Below, one piece after another: positions 24,861 to 33,144 of a stretch of DNA of 33,144 bases. The notes beneath the pieces were generated by a model. That model saw only the letters and a program-made list of their open reading frames with translations. It was not told the origin of the DNA and searched no databases. Each line of letters starts with the position of its first letter. Within the stretch, counting starts at the first letter, position 1. Both the position numbers and the translations under genes were made by a program. Source of the DNA: Nostoc sp. KVJ20 (lineage in GTDB: Bacteria > Cyanobacteriota > Cyanobacteriia > Cyanobacteriales > Nostocaceae); NCBI RefSeq assembly GCF_001712795.1, contig NZ_KV757694.1, positions 1-33,144 on the forward strand. The letters run 5' to 3'.

Positions 24861-25802
24861 TTACCAATAAGCCGGATATTTTGAGGGACTTGTAGGGACA
24901 TCATCAGGTCTACACCTAACCCAGGATTCATTATAAAGAGACTGAAAAAATGGAATCTTATCCCAACGGTTGCCTTTAATTCCAAAAAGAATTTGAGTTG
25001 CTCCTCCAAGGTGGAGAGCCTGTTTACCAAGAGATTTAATGTAAGCAGCTAATGGAAGTCCATAAGCACCACATCCGATAATAGCTATGTCAAAATCTTG
25101 ATCTTTAATCTTGTTACACATCCAATCATAAGCATCGAACCAAGTATTGAACTGGGTTTGAGTTCCCGCTAGAGACTGTACGGCTTTGAAGGTAATTAAT
25201 TCAAATTCAGGCAGAATATTTTGGTTTTCAAAAAGTAACTTTCTATTGTTTTTATATTGCGATGAAATTGTTTCTGCAAAAGGATGAATGACTAAAACCT
25301 TTTTTCCCTCAAGATTCTTGCTCCAAGGGTCGTTGTGATAATAAGGTTCAAGCGTATTTAATTCTACAAAAGAAGCTTTTGGGCATGAATTTCTGATAAT
25401 TTCTGGCTCTCCAGTTTGAAACCATACTCCTAAAACATCTATAGATTTTGACGATTCTAGAAAAAGTTGACTAAATCGATCTAGATGTTTTTTATCTGCT
25501 GGGAAAAATCCAGAATCATTAGATATTGACTCAAATATAGATCCCTTGTAGCCTCCTTTCAGATATTCATGCACACAATAAGCTTCTGTGCTACCAAAGC
25601 GAGAAATCATAAAAGGTTTACTATCTTTAATAAGATTGGTAACTAATTCATTACTCTGTTGAGGAGATAAAATTTGCTGATATATATCGTAGTTTTTTAC
25701 ATGATTTTTGAGAATTATTGCCTTTGTGTAAATAGAGCCTTTCCATTTAGCTAATGGAGTATTTGATTTTACGAATTGCTTGAGATTTTTACTTAATGTC
25801 AT
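24861..25802 (-). CDS. GT-D fold-like glycosyltransferase (DUF1792-related)
   Basis: A 313-aa protein whose PFMISRFGSTEAYCV (about residues 63-77) resembles the RFGDGE segment of GT-D enzymes. The C-terminal GCGAYGLPLAAYIKSLGKQA with LHLGGATQILFG resembles their nucleotide-binding end. GT-D enzymes of the DUF1792 type transfer glucose in Gram-positive adhesin glycosylation; here a role in adding a sugar to the exopolysaccharide unit is inferred. In place of RFGDGE this protein has RFGSTE, so the acidic pair is reduced to one Glu. It is second in the cluster, 75 bp after the tyrosine autokinase gene. Confidence 0.7.
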   Translation of the reverse strand: MTLSKNLKQFVKSNTPLAKWKGSIYTKAIILKNHVKNYDIYQQILSPQQSNELVTNLIKDSKPFMISRFGSTEAYCVHEYLKGGYKGSIFESISNDSGFFPADKKHLDRFSQLFLESSKSIDVLGVWFQTGEPEIIRNSCPKASFVELNTLEPYYHNDPWSKNLEGKKVLVIHPFAETISSQYKNNRKLLFENQNILPEFELITFKAVQSLAGTQTQFNTWFDAYDWMCNKIKDQDFDIAIIGCGAYGLPLAAYIKSLGKQALHLGGATQILFGIKGNRWDKIPFFQSLYNESWVRCRPDDVPTSPSKYPAYW

Positions 25803-25877
25803 TAATTTAGTCCTACAGTCAAAAATTTTGTTTTAAATGGTTGTAGTCAGATTCGCTTTCGGAATTTATCGAAGAAC

Positions 25878-28082
25878 TTAACGCTCTTTGGAAAATTTTG
25901 TTAGGCTGCTAGATACTAAATCTTGTTCAATTTGTCGTTTTTTGTTGTCATAAAAATAATTATTAGGTTCATTTTTAGTATTCACACCATTGATAACTAT
26001 CCCTAATACCTTCTGACCTGACTGAGTTAAAAACTCTTTAGCTGCATTCGCACTGTTCAGGTCAACTACTCCAGGACGAACGACTAATAAGATACCGTCA
26101 GTGAGTGTACTTAGAACAGCAGCATCAGCTATTCCTGACAGAGGAGGAGTATCAAAAATCACTAAATCATAATCTCTCCCAAAGCTGCTAATTAATGTTG
26201 CCATGCGTTGAGAATCTAGCATTGCAACTGGATTGGGAGGTAAAACTCCAGAAGTAAGAACCTCAAGATTAGGCATAACTTCTTGTACGACTGTATCTAA
26301 AGAGGCTTGTCCAATAATTACATTACTTAGTCCCATTGCATTTGGTAGCCCCCAGATATGATGCTGTATGGGATGACGCATATCTGCATCCACCAATAAC
26401 ACCCGACGCCCTGCCTGAGCCATAGTCACAGCTAGATTTGCAGATACGTCAGACTTTCCTTCTTTGGCAACGGAACTTGTAATTACAATGCTTTTAAGCG
26501 GTTTATCAGAACAGAGAAACTTCAAGTTAACTTGTAGTATTTGGTATGCATTACCAACAGGGAAGTAAGGAATATCTCTGCCAATAATTTTGGGAATAGC
26601 TCTATCGAGTCCTGCTATAGAAGAAGACTCTTTACCATTTCTACCTTGTGTAGGAATTACACCTAAAACACTGTATCTCAAGACTTCTTTAGCTTCTTTG
26701 ACGGTCTTCACCGAGCGGTCTATTAAGTCTAAACCAAAGGCGATAATGATACCTAAGAAAAGACCAATTCCTCCTCCACCAACAATAAATAAGATTTTGC
26801 GAGGCCCTTCTGCTTTATCGGGAATTAAGGCATAGGAAATCACACGAGCATTAGGAATCTTTTGATTCTGTGCAACATCAATTTCTTGGCGTTTCTTTAA
26901 GAGTGTTTCGTAAGTCGTTTGAGCCGCTTGCAGTTTCCGTTCTAGCTCTCGTTGGCTTTGTTCTAGCCTTGGCAAATTATTTGCTCGTTTGATGTAGGCA
27001 TCTTGCTGTCGCAAGAGTGTGCCAATTTGTCTTTCTAGACCAACCCGTTCTGCCTGAGCACGAGTAATATCTGCAATTAGGCTTTGCCGGAGTTGTCCAA
27101 CCTGTAAACTTCCCTCTGTTATCTGTGCTGTACCCGCTACTTGTCCTACCCGCTCTTTTAGCAAGCTTTTAAGAGCTGTGACCTTTTCTTCTAAGTTAGT
27201 GATGGTAGGGTGTTCAGGTTCAAAACGAGTCCGCTCTAGTGCTAGTTGACTTTCTGTTTCTTGAAGTTGAATAAGCACTTTTTGAACCCCAGGTGCTTGA
27301 CTCAAGTCAGATGCGATTACACCTTGCTGTGAATCTACTTGAGCTTCACTGCGTAACTGTTCTAAACGACCTTTGACATCATCTAGTTGAGCTAAAGCTT
27401 GAGAAATTTGGTTTCCTAACTTGGAAATCGTATCGACTGCTGCGGTTGCTTCTTGTTCTAGGACAACAATTTTATTCGTTTCTTTAAATAGTCGCAGTTT
27501 TGATTCGGCTCTTCTGACAATTTCCTCAGCTTTGGGTACTTCCGTTACGAGAACTTGTTTGGCTGTCAGTGCTTCATTCTGATTAGCCTTGATATTTAGG
27601 TCGATATAACTGTCGATAACTTCATTGACGATTTTGGCAGCCAGTTCTGGGTCGCCGCCTTTATAAGAAAGTTGTACAACATCAGTGCCTTTGATTCCTT
27701 CTATTTTTAGTTGTTTTGCCAGGTCGGGAATCGACAGCGGTTTGCCTTGACTATCTTTGAGCTTGAGAGAATTAATTGTTTTCTCAATCACTGGATTTGA
27801 TCCAATAACTCTCACCTGAGTTTCTAGGGGATTGTCATTTACGTTCAAAGCCTCCAGGCGTCCTATGTCTTGTGGTAACCCTGTGAGTGAGGAAGATCGA
27901 TTTGTTTTAATCATCAAGCTTCCTTCTGCTTTGTATGAGGGTTTTAGGGAAAATGCATACAAGCATCCAAGGGTAACAGCTATGCTAAAAATTCCGACTA
28001 GAGGTAACCAACGCCGTTGAATAACTTCTAAGTATTTTTGAATATTTACTTCTTCAAAGTTGGGTAAAGATTCCATTGTCAT
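25878..28082 (-). CDS. Wzc-type polysaccharide co-polymerase and tyrosine autokinase (BY-kinase)
   Basis: Controls chain length and export through phosphorylation cycles at the inner membrane. The 734 aa have an N-terminal Wzz domain with the first membrane segment near residues 28-46, a periplasmic coiled-coil region (about 150-400), a second membrane segment (about 425-445), then the cytoplasmic kinase. The Walker A segment SSVAKEGKSDVSANLA has Lys543. Walker A' is VLLVDADMRHP and Walker B is LVIFDTPPL. Walker A reads KEGKSD where GEGKST is usual. The C-terminal tail has only two tyrosines (NNYFYDN) instead of a dense cluster. It is the first gene of the cluster, after a 1.5-kb gene-free region. 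Confidence 0.92.
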   Translation of the reverse strand: MTMESLPNFEEVNIQKYLEVIQRRWLPLVGIFSIAVTLGCLYAFSLKPSYKAEGSLMIKTNRSSSLTGLPQDIGRLEALNVNDNPLETQVRVIGSNPVIEKTINSLKLKDSQGKPLSIPDLAKQLKIEGIKGTDVVQLSYKGGDPELAAKIVNEVIDSYIDLNIKANQNEALTAKQVLVTEVPKAEEIVRRAESKLRLFKETNKIVVLEQEATAAVDTISKLGNQISQALAQLDDVKGRLEQLRSEAQVDSQQGVIASDLSQAPGVQKVLIQLQETESQLALERTRFEPEHPTITNLEEKVTALKSLLKERVGQVAGTAQITEGSLQVGQLRQSLIADITRAQAERVGLERQIGTLLRQQDAYIKRANNLPRLEQSQRELERKLQAAQTTYETLLKKRQEIDVAQNQKIPNARVISYALIPDKAEGPRKILFIVGGGGIGLFLGIIIAFGLDLIDRSVKTVKEAKEVLRYSVLGVIPTQGRNGKESSSIAGLDRAIPKIIGRDIPYFPVGNAYQILQVNLKFLCSDKPLKSIVITSSVAKEGKSDVSANLAVTMAQAGRRVLLVDADMRHPIQHHIWGLPNAMGLSNVIIGQASLDTVVQEVMPNLEVLTSGVLPPNPVAMLDSQRMATLISSFGRDYDLVIFDTPPLSGIADAAVLSTLTDGILLVVRPGVVDLNSANAAKEFLTQSGQKVLGIVINGVNTKNEPNNYFYDNKKRQIEQDLVSSSLTKFSKER

Positions 28083-29578
28083 AATATATACAAACTTTTT
28101 TTTATAAAAAACTGACTATTTACTTGCAGGAGATTTTTCTCAGTATTGTACTGGTAGTAGGACTGTAGTCTACTTTGCGATGGTAATATTTGCGTTGATT
28201 CTCACCTAATGCTTTTTTTACTAAGGTTGTTCAATATCTGAAGTCAACTAATACTTTTAGCAGTCTCAATTTTGACTTAGATTTTTTGATATTCTCCTGA
28301 CATCAAAAACAGGATAACTCACAACTTTTTCCCTGATTTAGTGGCTTTTCATCATTTTGATTAATTTTGGTTAACTTAGTTTTATGTTGTTACTGATGCA
28401 AGTATTGATTAGTAATCTAACACTCAACATCATATTATGTAAGAACACTGAATTTGATAACTTTACAAAAAATTCATACAAGAAGCTGGTATATTCGCTA
28501 TCGGTTTACTGATTTTGAAAAGACAAGGGGAGTTAATTCTTTTAGGGTAAGCGATATAACAATTGTGTCACTAGACAAGGAGTGAAACCACTTTAGAGAT
28601 CAGCTTTATGTAGTGGAAAGAGACATTTAGAAAGACTATATAGATATTTACGTAAGTGGCTTCGAAGCTTTCAGCAACAATTAATTGTTGCTCTGAATAA
28701 TGGCCAATCTGGGAAATGATATGGGATTGGCAAGAATAAAATTGTGTGATTTTAGTATCGAAAATTTAATGATTCGCGAACAGTTTAATTGACCCAGACT
28801 GGTGAAAAACTTTTTTGATGTGGCTTGAGGTGTGAAAACTACAACACAGTGCCCGTCCTTGGGTTTATATCCCGGTTTTTTGGCTTGCCCGTAAATTTGC
28901 AATTATCTTGTTTGTATTCTGCAATTGAGGCACAATACTACTTCCAAGATTTATCTAAGAGTGTATATGTTGTCTTATACGTGTAACTACAGGGTAGCAC
29001 GCATGATAGATAAACGGCTAGTAAGTAAGTTGACATAGTAAAATCAAACTATGTGAAGAAAGATAAAGTAGGATAAAACCCTTTTCCCTTCTGTCTCCTG
29101 CTTGATCGCAACGACAAATTTTTACGCTGACCGATTGAGTGCGGCTAAGTAGGATGGATTAATCTATATCTGACTAGTACAGTACTGCTAAAATCCAGCT
29201 ACTATCACAATTAAGCAGATAAAGGGCTTAACTCGCATTTCTCACAAGCTTTGCGATCGCTAATTTCGTAATCTTTGCCAGAGTGGCTTTTGAGCCTTTT
29301 TCTTGGTTAATAATTTTGGCACAATCCAAAACGCATAAATCTAGGTTTTATAAGGCTTTGACAGATGTGGTGAAAAATCAAGGTTAAGCCTCTTGTTAAA
29401 GGTAGGCAAATTTTCGCGACAATGTACCTTATATCTCACTATATTTTTAATGAAGTTTAGGCATATTTCTTACTACCTGTGTTAATCTGAAGTACCCAAA
29501 CTAGGTTGCTATTTGTTGCTTTCTGTATCTAGCCAATTGTAATTATTAAACTGACATTAAATGTTGAGAGATTGAATT
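28083..29578. other. 1.5-kb divergent gene-free region upstream of the polysaccharide cluster
   Basis: AT-rich, without STRRs or MITE-like elements, unlike other gaps in the window. I see a 10-bp palindrome GCTTCGAAGC (28659-28668) and a TTGACA near 29030-29035 that overlaps an inverted repeat CATAGT/ACTATG. Short frames such as the minus-strand one at 28681-28902 look random. It must contain the promoter for the cluster and could hide a regulatory RNA, but I cannot support a specific one. Confidence 0.4.
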
Positions 29579-29971
29579 ATGAAATCCTCTTCTATTATCT
29601 TAGTCGTTGTGATTAGCGCCCTTGCTCTCTCCCAGAAAGCCTATGCTAACCAAGAGAATGTTCCTATGACAACAGACGATCGCAATCAGGCTGGAGTTTT
29701 ATTGACAGAACCAGCCACGATTAACGCTACATGGAGTAATTTTATCGGACAGACTAATAATCCCAAACAAACTACTGAATCAATTTCGCTAGTGCAGGAG
29801 CAAGGATGCCCAAAGATTAACCCGCTTGAGTTCATCAATAACCCAGAGTCTTTCTTTAAGCAATGTCAGAAGCCAGCAAATACCGAAACTTCTCAAAGTA
29901 CTGAGCCAATTGAGTATTTCAAGGTTCCTAAGCTGGATTCTGGTCTTAGGGTGACAGTTACTCAATTTTAA
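29579..29971 (+). CDS. Small secreted hypothetical protein
   Basis: A 130-aa protein I do not recognise. It has a clear Sec signal: KSS, a hydrophobic stretch (about residues 5-18), then an AYA-NQ cleavage site near 23-24. The mature part of about 107 residues is polar, rich in Thr, Asn, Gln and Pro. It has two cysteines (in EQGCPKINP and FKQCQKP) that could form a disulfide. GAGAG lies before the ATG. It stands alone, with 1.5 kb free upstream and 1.2 kb downstream. It is probably periplasmic or extracellular. No function can be given. Confidence 0.65.
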   Translation: MKSSSIILVVVISALALSQKAYANQENVPMTTDDRNQAGVLLTEPATINATWSNFIGQTNNPKQTTESISLVQEQGCPKINPLEFINNPESFFKQCQKPANTETSQSTEPIEYFKVPKLDSGLRVTVTQF

Positions 29972-29991
29972 TATAGCAATTCGATAGCGAA

Positions 29992-30036
29992 GCGGTAGCG
30001 AGTCTTGTCTACGATACGCTACGCGAACGAGCGTCT
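29992..30036. repeat. Dispersed palindromic repeat rich in GCGATAG/ACGCTACG motifs
   Basis: GCGGTAGCG and ACGCTACGCG motifs with a 6-bp inverted pair GTAGCG (29995-30000) and CGCTAC (30017-30022). This is a common style of Nostoc repeat and lies directly after the small secreted protein gene. It may serve as an attenuating hairpin. Confidence 0.5.
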
Positions 30037-31216
30037 TTGATTTGGAGAATCACTCGTAGAGGTAAGGGACTGGGGACTCAACTTAAGGTGAAAACGAGTA
30101 AGCGAGAAAACTGTGAGATGTTTCTTGGTTAAAAGTCTGAGATTATTACCACTTCTCCAAGAGTGGGTAATCTTGTTGTTCAAGTTGTGCTGTACAACAA
30201 TGAGCACCCGCCCCTAAACAAAAATCTTTTCGCTTCAACAGGATATTAGTGGCGATCGCGGGTGTTTGTATCTTGCCAAGTATTATCCTTGGTGTTAATG
30301 TGACCACTGTTACTACTTTTAGTCTATAAAATGTTTCCAAAAGTAATCAAATTGATAATACCGCATCTAATGCAGATGTCTGCGTGCAGTATGACACAAG
30401 TGCAATTGTCACAGATATCTGCGTCTTTGTGATCTTAAAGCCCGAATTATATGTATTTGACCAAACTGCTGAAGAAAGGCGTGCTTGAGCAGGAGAGGGG
30501 CTTTATTTCGTGTTTAACAATCGCCTGCTATAGGAATCCGCTTTGATTTCTGAACGAATTTGCGTAGACAGGCAATAGGCAATAGGCAATAGGCAATAGG
30601 CAACAGGCAACAGGCAACAGGAAAGAAGGCTTCTTAGTTGTACTGAGTTTTTTCACCAAATCAAATATGAGTCCTATATGTACTCAGCTTCATCATGATT
30701 GGATTATCTAGTAAAAAAATAGAGGTAAAAAATGGACATTTGATAAGAGTTACATAGAAGAGGTATGACCAGAATATTAGTATTTAAATAAATAATATTT
30801 TTGTTATTTAATAATTCTGATTTATTTGGAGAGTTGCTGTTAATTTTTTATCTTTTGGGTAATGAAATTGTTGCTTGGTAAGCTTGTTATTCTTTCCAGT
30901 AAATGCATTGGATAATTAGACTAAACATAATTCGTGTTTGAAAATATGCAAAAATCAATAAAAAAGGAGTGTAATTACTTCAAGTTATATGCTGATAATA
31001 CTTTAGGTAATTGATTTGTGACTGGTGATGATGTTAGTATTAAAGGGTGGGTTGATTTTGGGTTTATTATCTCCAACAATTAACTTGTAATGTATCATAA
31101 GACCAAAATTCATCAGTATTGCCAATTGCATTGATTAGCAGTGTGAAGTGACTATGGGTCTGAATATCTAGACTTGATACCAATAAATTGATGAGGTTAC
31201 AGAGGAGCAAATAACC
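30037..31216. other. Gene-free region upstream of the sigma factor gene
   Basis: Contains an STRR at 30569-30621 and a pair of related palindromes, GCAGATGTCTGC (30372-30383) and CAGATATCTG (30412-30421). A stop-bounded stretch near 30200-30328 reads like a membrane segment (RILVAIAGVCILPSIILGVN) but has no usable ATG start. The last 500 bp are AT-rich, and the sigma factor promoter is not obvious. Confidence 0.4.
30569..30621. repeat. 7-bp STRR (AGGCAAT/AGGCAAC)n
   Basis: Seven heptamers: the first four are AGGCAAT, the last three AGGCAAC. The clean switch shows two rounds of expansion. Confidence 0.92.
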
Positions 31217-32236
31217 ATGAGCAACTTAACATCTCCACCTACCGAAGTTCAAAAAACGAAGAAAAAAAGTTTAGCCGCAGATAAAAAGCCTCGAGTTACA
31301 GATGATATTGTGCGTAGTTATCTGCAAGAGATCGGGCGTGTAGATTTGTTGACTCGCGAACAAGAGGTTATTTTTGCCCAACAGGTGCAGCAAATGATGA
31401 ATTTATTAGCTGCTAAGGAAGAATTGGCTGTGAAATTAAATCATGAACCAACGCTGCAAGAATGGGCAGATCAGTTGGAGTCAAGTGTTGAGGTGTTAGA
31501 GCAACAGCTAAGTCAAGGACACCAAGCCAAGCAGAAAATGATTCAGGCTAATCTCCGGTTAGTGGTAGCAGTGGCGAAGAAATACCAGCACCGCAACTTG
31601 GAATTTATGGATTTAATTCAAGAAGGTACTTTAGGTTTAGAGCGAGGAGTGGATAAATTTGATCCCGCTCTTGGTTATAAGTTTTCAACCTACGCTTACT
31701 GGTGGATTCGTCAAGGAATTACACGAGCGATCGCTCAACAAGGACGGACAATTCGTTTACCGATCCACGTCTTTGAGAAACTGAACAAAATTAAACGGGT
31801 GCAGCGAGAATTATCTCAACAGTTGGGCCGCGTTCCCACTACTGCGGAAATTGCCAGCGCTTTATCTTTGACACCCAGCCAAGTTAGAGAGTGTTTGTAC
31901 TTGGCCCGCCAACCTTTCTCCTTAGAGGCGCGAGTTGGTGAACAACAGGATACAGAATTGCAGGACATACTGGAGGATGATGGCCCTTCTCCCGAAGACT
32001 ATGCTGTTGAAGAATCTCTGCATCAAGACTTACAAGACTTGTTAGCAAAGCTGTCTCCCCAGCAGCGAGAAATATTAACCTTGCGCTTTGGTCTTACTGA
32101 TGGCTATGAACTTTCTTTAGCACAGATTGGCGATCGCATGGGTATTAGTCGAGAACGGGTGCGTCAGATAGAACAAAAAGCTCTCAGTCTCCTCCGACGC
32201 CAAAAGGAACAAGTACGTAGTTATCTAGCTAGCTAA
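31217..32236 (+). CDS. RNA polymerase sigma factor, group 2 (RpoD-like)
   Basis: A promoter-recognition subunit of 339 aa, the size of non-essential group 2 sigma factors (SigB-SigE class) in cyanobacteria. Region 1.2 is TDDIVRSYLQEIGRVDLLTR (about 28-47). Region 2 has NLRLVVAVAKKYQHRNLEFM and the -10-binding GYKFSTYAYWWIRQGITRAI (about 153-172). Region 3 is GRTIRLPIHVFEKLNKIKRV, and region 4 ends in IGDRMGISRERVRQIEQKAL. There is no region 1.1. GAGGAG stands about twelve bases before the ATG. In region 2.2 LGLERGVDKFDP is found where principal sigma factors have GLIRAVDKFE. Which Sig paralogue it is cannot be settled by eye. Group 2 factors usually respond to stress, nitrogen or carbon status. 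Confidence 0.95.
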   Translation: MSNLTSPPTEVQKTKKKSLAADKKPRVTDDIVRSYLQEIGRVDLLTREQEVIFAQQVQQMMNLLAAKEELAVKLNHEPTLQEWADQLESSVEVLEQQLSQGHQAKQKMIQANLRLVVAVAKKYQHRNLEFMDLIQEGTLGLERGVDKFDPALGYKFSTYAYWWIRQGITRAIAQQGRTIRLPIHVFEKLNKIKRVQRELSQQLGRVPTTAEIASALSLTPSQVRECLYLARQPFSLEARVGEQQDTELQDILEDDGPSPEDYAVEESLHQDLQDLLAKLSPQQREILTLRFGLTDGYELSLAQIGDRMGISRERVRQIEQKALSLLRRQKEQVRSYLAS

Positions 32237-32352
32237 GGTTATTTCTTACAAGAGTTTAGGTATTTAAACTCACAAATTCACCATCGTGACTAGATAAAAT
32301 TCAGTCATTTTGGGGGAAAATAAACCTAACTAATCTCTCTCGAAGATTTGAT

Positions 32353-32847
32353 ATGAGCACACCAAAAACAGTGCAACAATTGCAGGTAGAATGGGTGACT
32401 TCTGAAAACTTTCGGCGTTATGGACAGGTAATTTTTGCAAGTCTTGATGGCAAAAGTTACGATGGAGAAGATGCCCAGTTAAACCTGCAAAACGGGATTC
32501 CACGATTTTATATTATGCGGTTGGAGAAGAGAGGGCGAAAGTTTCACAAAATTACTCGCCATCTGCAATGCACTCAATGTCTGGGTTCTTTGGAAGGGAA
32601 AGATTGGTTAATTGCAGTTTGTCCTCCTCATAATGATGTGAATGAACCAGCATTAGAAGAGATGGCTGCTTTCCGGATTCCGGGGAATTGTTTTATCAAG
32701 CTACATGAGGGTACTTGGCACGCTGGCCCCCATTTTGACCATGAAGCTGTGGATTTTTATAATTTGGAACTAGCTGATACAAATATGGTGGATCATTTCA
32801 CCCATGATTTTTTTAAGAGTCATCAATTAGAGTTTGAGATGGTTTAG
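32353..32847 (+). CDS. allA: Ureidoglycolate lyase (AllA)-like protein
   Basis: A 164-aa cupin-fold enzyme. AllA splits ureidoglycolate into glyoxylate and urea in purine (allantoin) breakdown. The family's core is clear: PRFYIMRLEKRGRKFHKITR (about 50-69), DWLIAVCPP (84-92), FRIPGNCFIKLHEGTWHAGP (107-126) with the metal-site histidines near 118 and 123, and the C-terminal FYNLELADTN. No other purine-catabolism gene is in the window, so the true substrate may differ. It starts 116 bp after the sigma factor gene in the same direction. A hairpin array begins five bases after its stop. Confidence 0.85.
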   Translation: MSTPKTVQQLQVEWVTSENFRRYGQVIFASLDGKSYDGEDAQLNLQNGIPRFYIMRLEKRGRKFHKITRHLQCTQCLGSLEGKDWLIAVCPPHNDVNEPALEEMAAFRIPGNCFIKLHEGTWHAGPHFDHEAVDFYNLELADTNMVDHFTHDFFKSHQLEFEMV

Positions 32848-32851
32848 GTAA

Positions 32852-33011
32852 AAGCTAGCAATAGCTTCGCTGCGGGCTACATAACCCGCCAGAGAATGAA
32901 TTCTCTGGCTCATAGCTAAAGTCTACTGAAGTAGACTGAATATTTTTGGGGATATCTAGTCATCTGAAGATGACTTTCGCTATGATTCTTGGAACTGAAG
33001 TTCCTTGCGGG
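32852..33011. repeat. Array of six hairpins, four with an invariant TGAA loop
   Basis: In order: AAGCTA-GCAA-TAGCTT (32852-32867); GCGGG/CCCGC (32872-32889); CCAGAGAA-TGAA-TTCTCTGG (32889-32908); AGTCTAC-TGAA-GTAGACT (32920-32937); AGTCATC-TGAA-GATGACT (32958-32975); GGAAC-TGAA-GTTCC (32991-33004). CTATG (32980-32984) and CATAG (33013-33017) could close the last one from outside. The stems of the four TGAA hairpins differ but are perfectly paired. Positions 33018-33144 hold nothing recognisable. Confidence 0.85.
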
Positions 33012-33144
33012 ACATAGTTTTTGCGTTAAGTTGACACCAATGATTCATGAATTGCCCCTACAGCGTATAGTTTTGCGTAAGTCCTAATTCTAAAAAGGTA
33101 TCCGTAACCAACGAATCACAATATCGGATAAACGATCGCGCCAT

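Noticed and set aside
28681..28902. 73-aa minus-strand frame upstream of the polysaccharide cluster
   Set aside because: No ribosome site, no recognisable domain and random-looking composition.
29025..29055. TTGACA as a promoter for the gene at 29579
   Set aside because: It is about 540 bp upstream with no matching -10 box at standard spacing, and it overlaps an inverted repeat.
30146..30340. Short frames and a membrane-like stretch downstream of the small secreted protein
   Set aside because: The hydrophobic plus-strand stretch follows a stop and has no usable ATG; the minus-strand frame looks random. At most a gene remnant.
1..33144. tRNA, rRNA and known riboswitches
   Set aside because: I read for cloverleaf ends, rRNA-like blocks and common riboswitch cores and saw none; covariance searches would be needed to exclude them fully.

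Overview
The window looks like chromosomal DNA of a filamentous, probably heterocyst-forming cyanobacterium of the Nostoc/Anabaena type. The evidence is HIP1 octamers (GCGATCGC, for example at 1679, 2362 and 5781), many 7-bp short tandemly repeated repeats (STRRs), dispersed palindromic repeats, a cyanobacterial NifJ, a DevBCA-family exporter, a group 2 sigma factor and a cyanobacterial Rpn-like ('flagellar assembly protein H') gene. This is inferred from recognised families; no search was run.

Layout. (1) 1-464: repeat DNA with a small element bounded by long inverted repeats that carries four triloop hairpins. (2) 465-4157 (-): nifJ, interrupted in frame by four separate repeat insertions. 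(3) 4158-6030: gene-free repeat territory with a two-repeat CRISPR remnant, a 63-bp tandem repeat and several MITE-like elements, one nested inside another. (4) 6031-6978 (+): Rpn-like protein. (5) 7227-11749 (-): probable operon tetR > devB > DUF2834 > devC > devA, with repeats in three of its junctions and two matching candidate TetR operators upstream. (6) 12407-13552 (+): Tat-exported GH10 glycoside hydrolase ending in a clear terminator. (7) 13749-28082 (-): twelve-gene Wzx/Wzy-type exopolysaccharide cluster in which every gene points the same way: Wzc-type tyrosine autokinase, GT-D-like glycosyltransferase, GT2, Wzx, GT, Wzy, methyltransferase, GT4, DxD glycosyltransferase, GT2, GT4, WecG/TagA. 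(8) 28083-31216: mostly non-coding, with one small secreted protein at 29579. (9) 31217-32236 (+) sigma factor and 32353-32847 (+) ureidoglycolate lyase-like protein. (10) An array of hairpins, four of them with an invariant TGAA loop, follows the last gene.

How it fits together. The polysaccharide cluster has chain-length/export control, flippase, polymerase and seven glycosyltransferases. It lacks a visible initiating polyprenyl-phosphate sugar-1-phosphate transferase and a Wza-type outer-membrane channel, which must lie elsewhere. The convergent GH10 enzyme could trim the product outside the cytoplasm. The dev-like operon would be a TolC-dependent exporter controlled by its own TetR repressor.

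The least ordinary feature is the repeat fraction. The small elements look modular: the same terminal inverted repeats enclose different cores, and the same cores recur inside different ends. Two hairpin arrays keep loop and shape while the stem sequences change.
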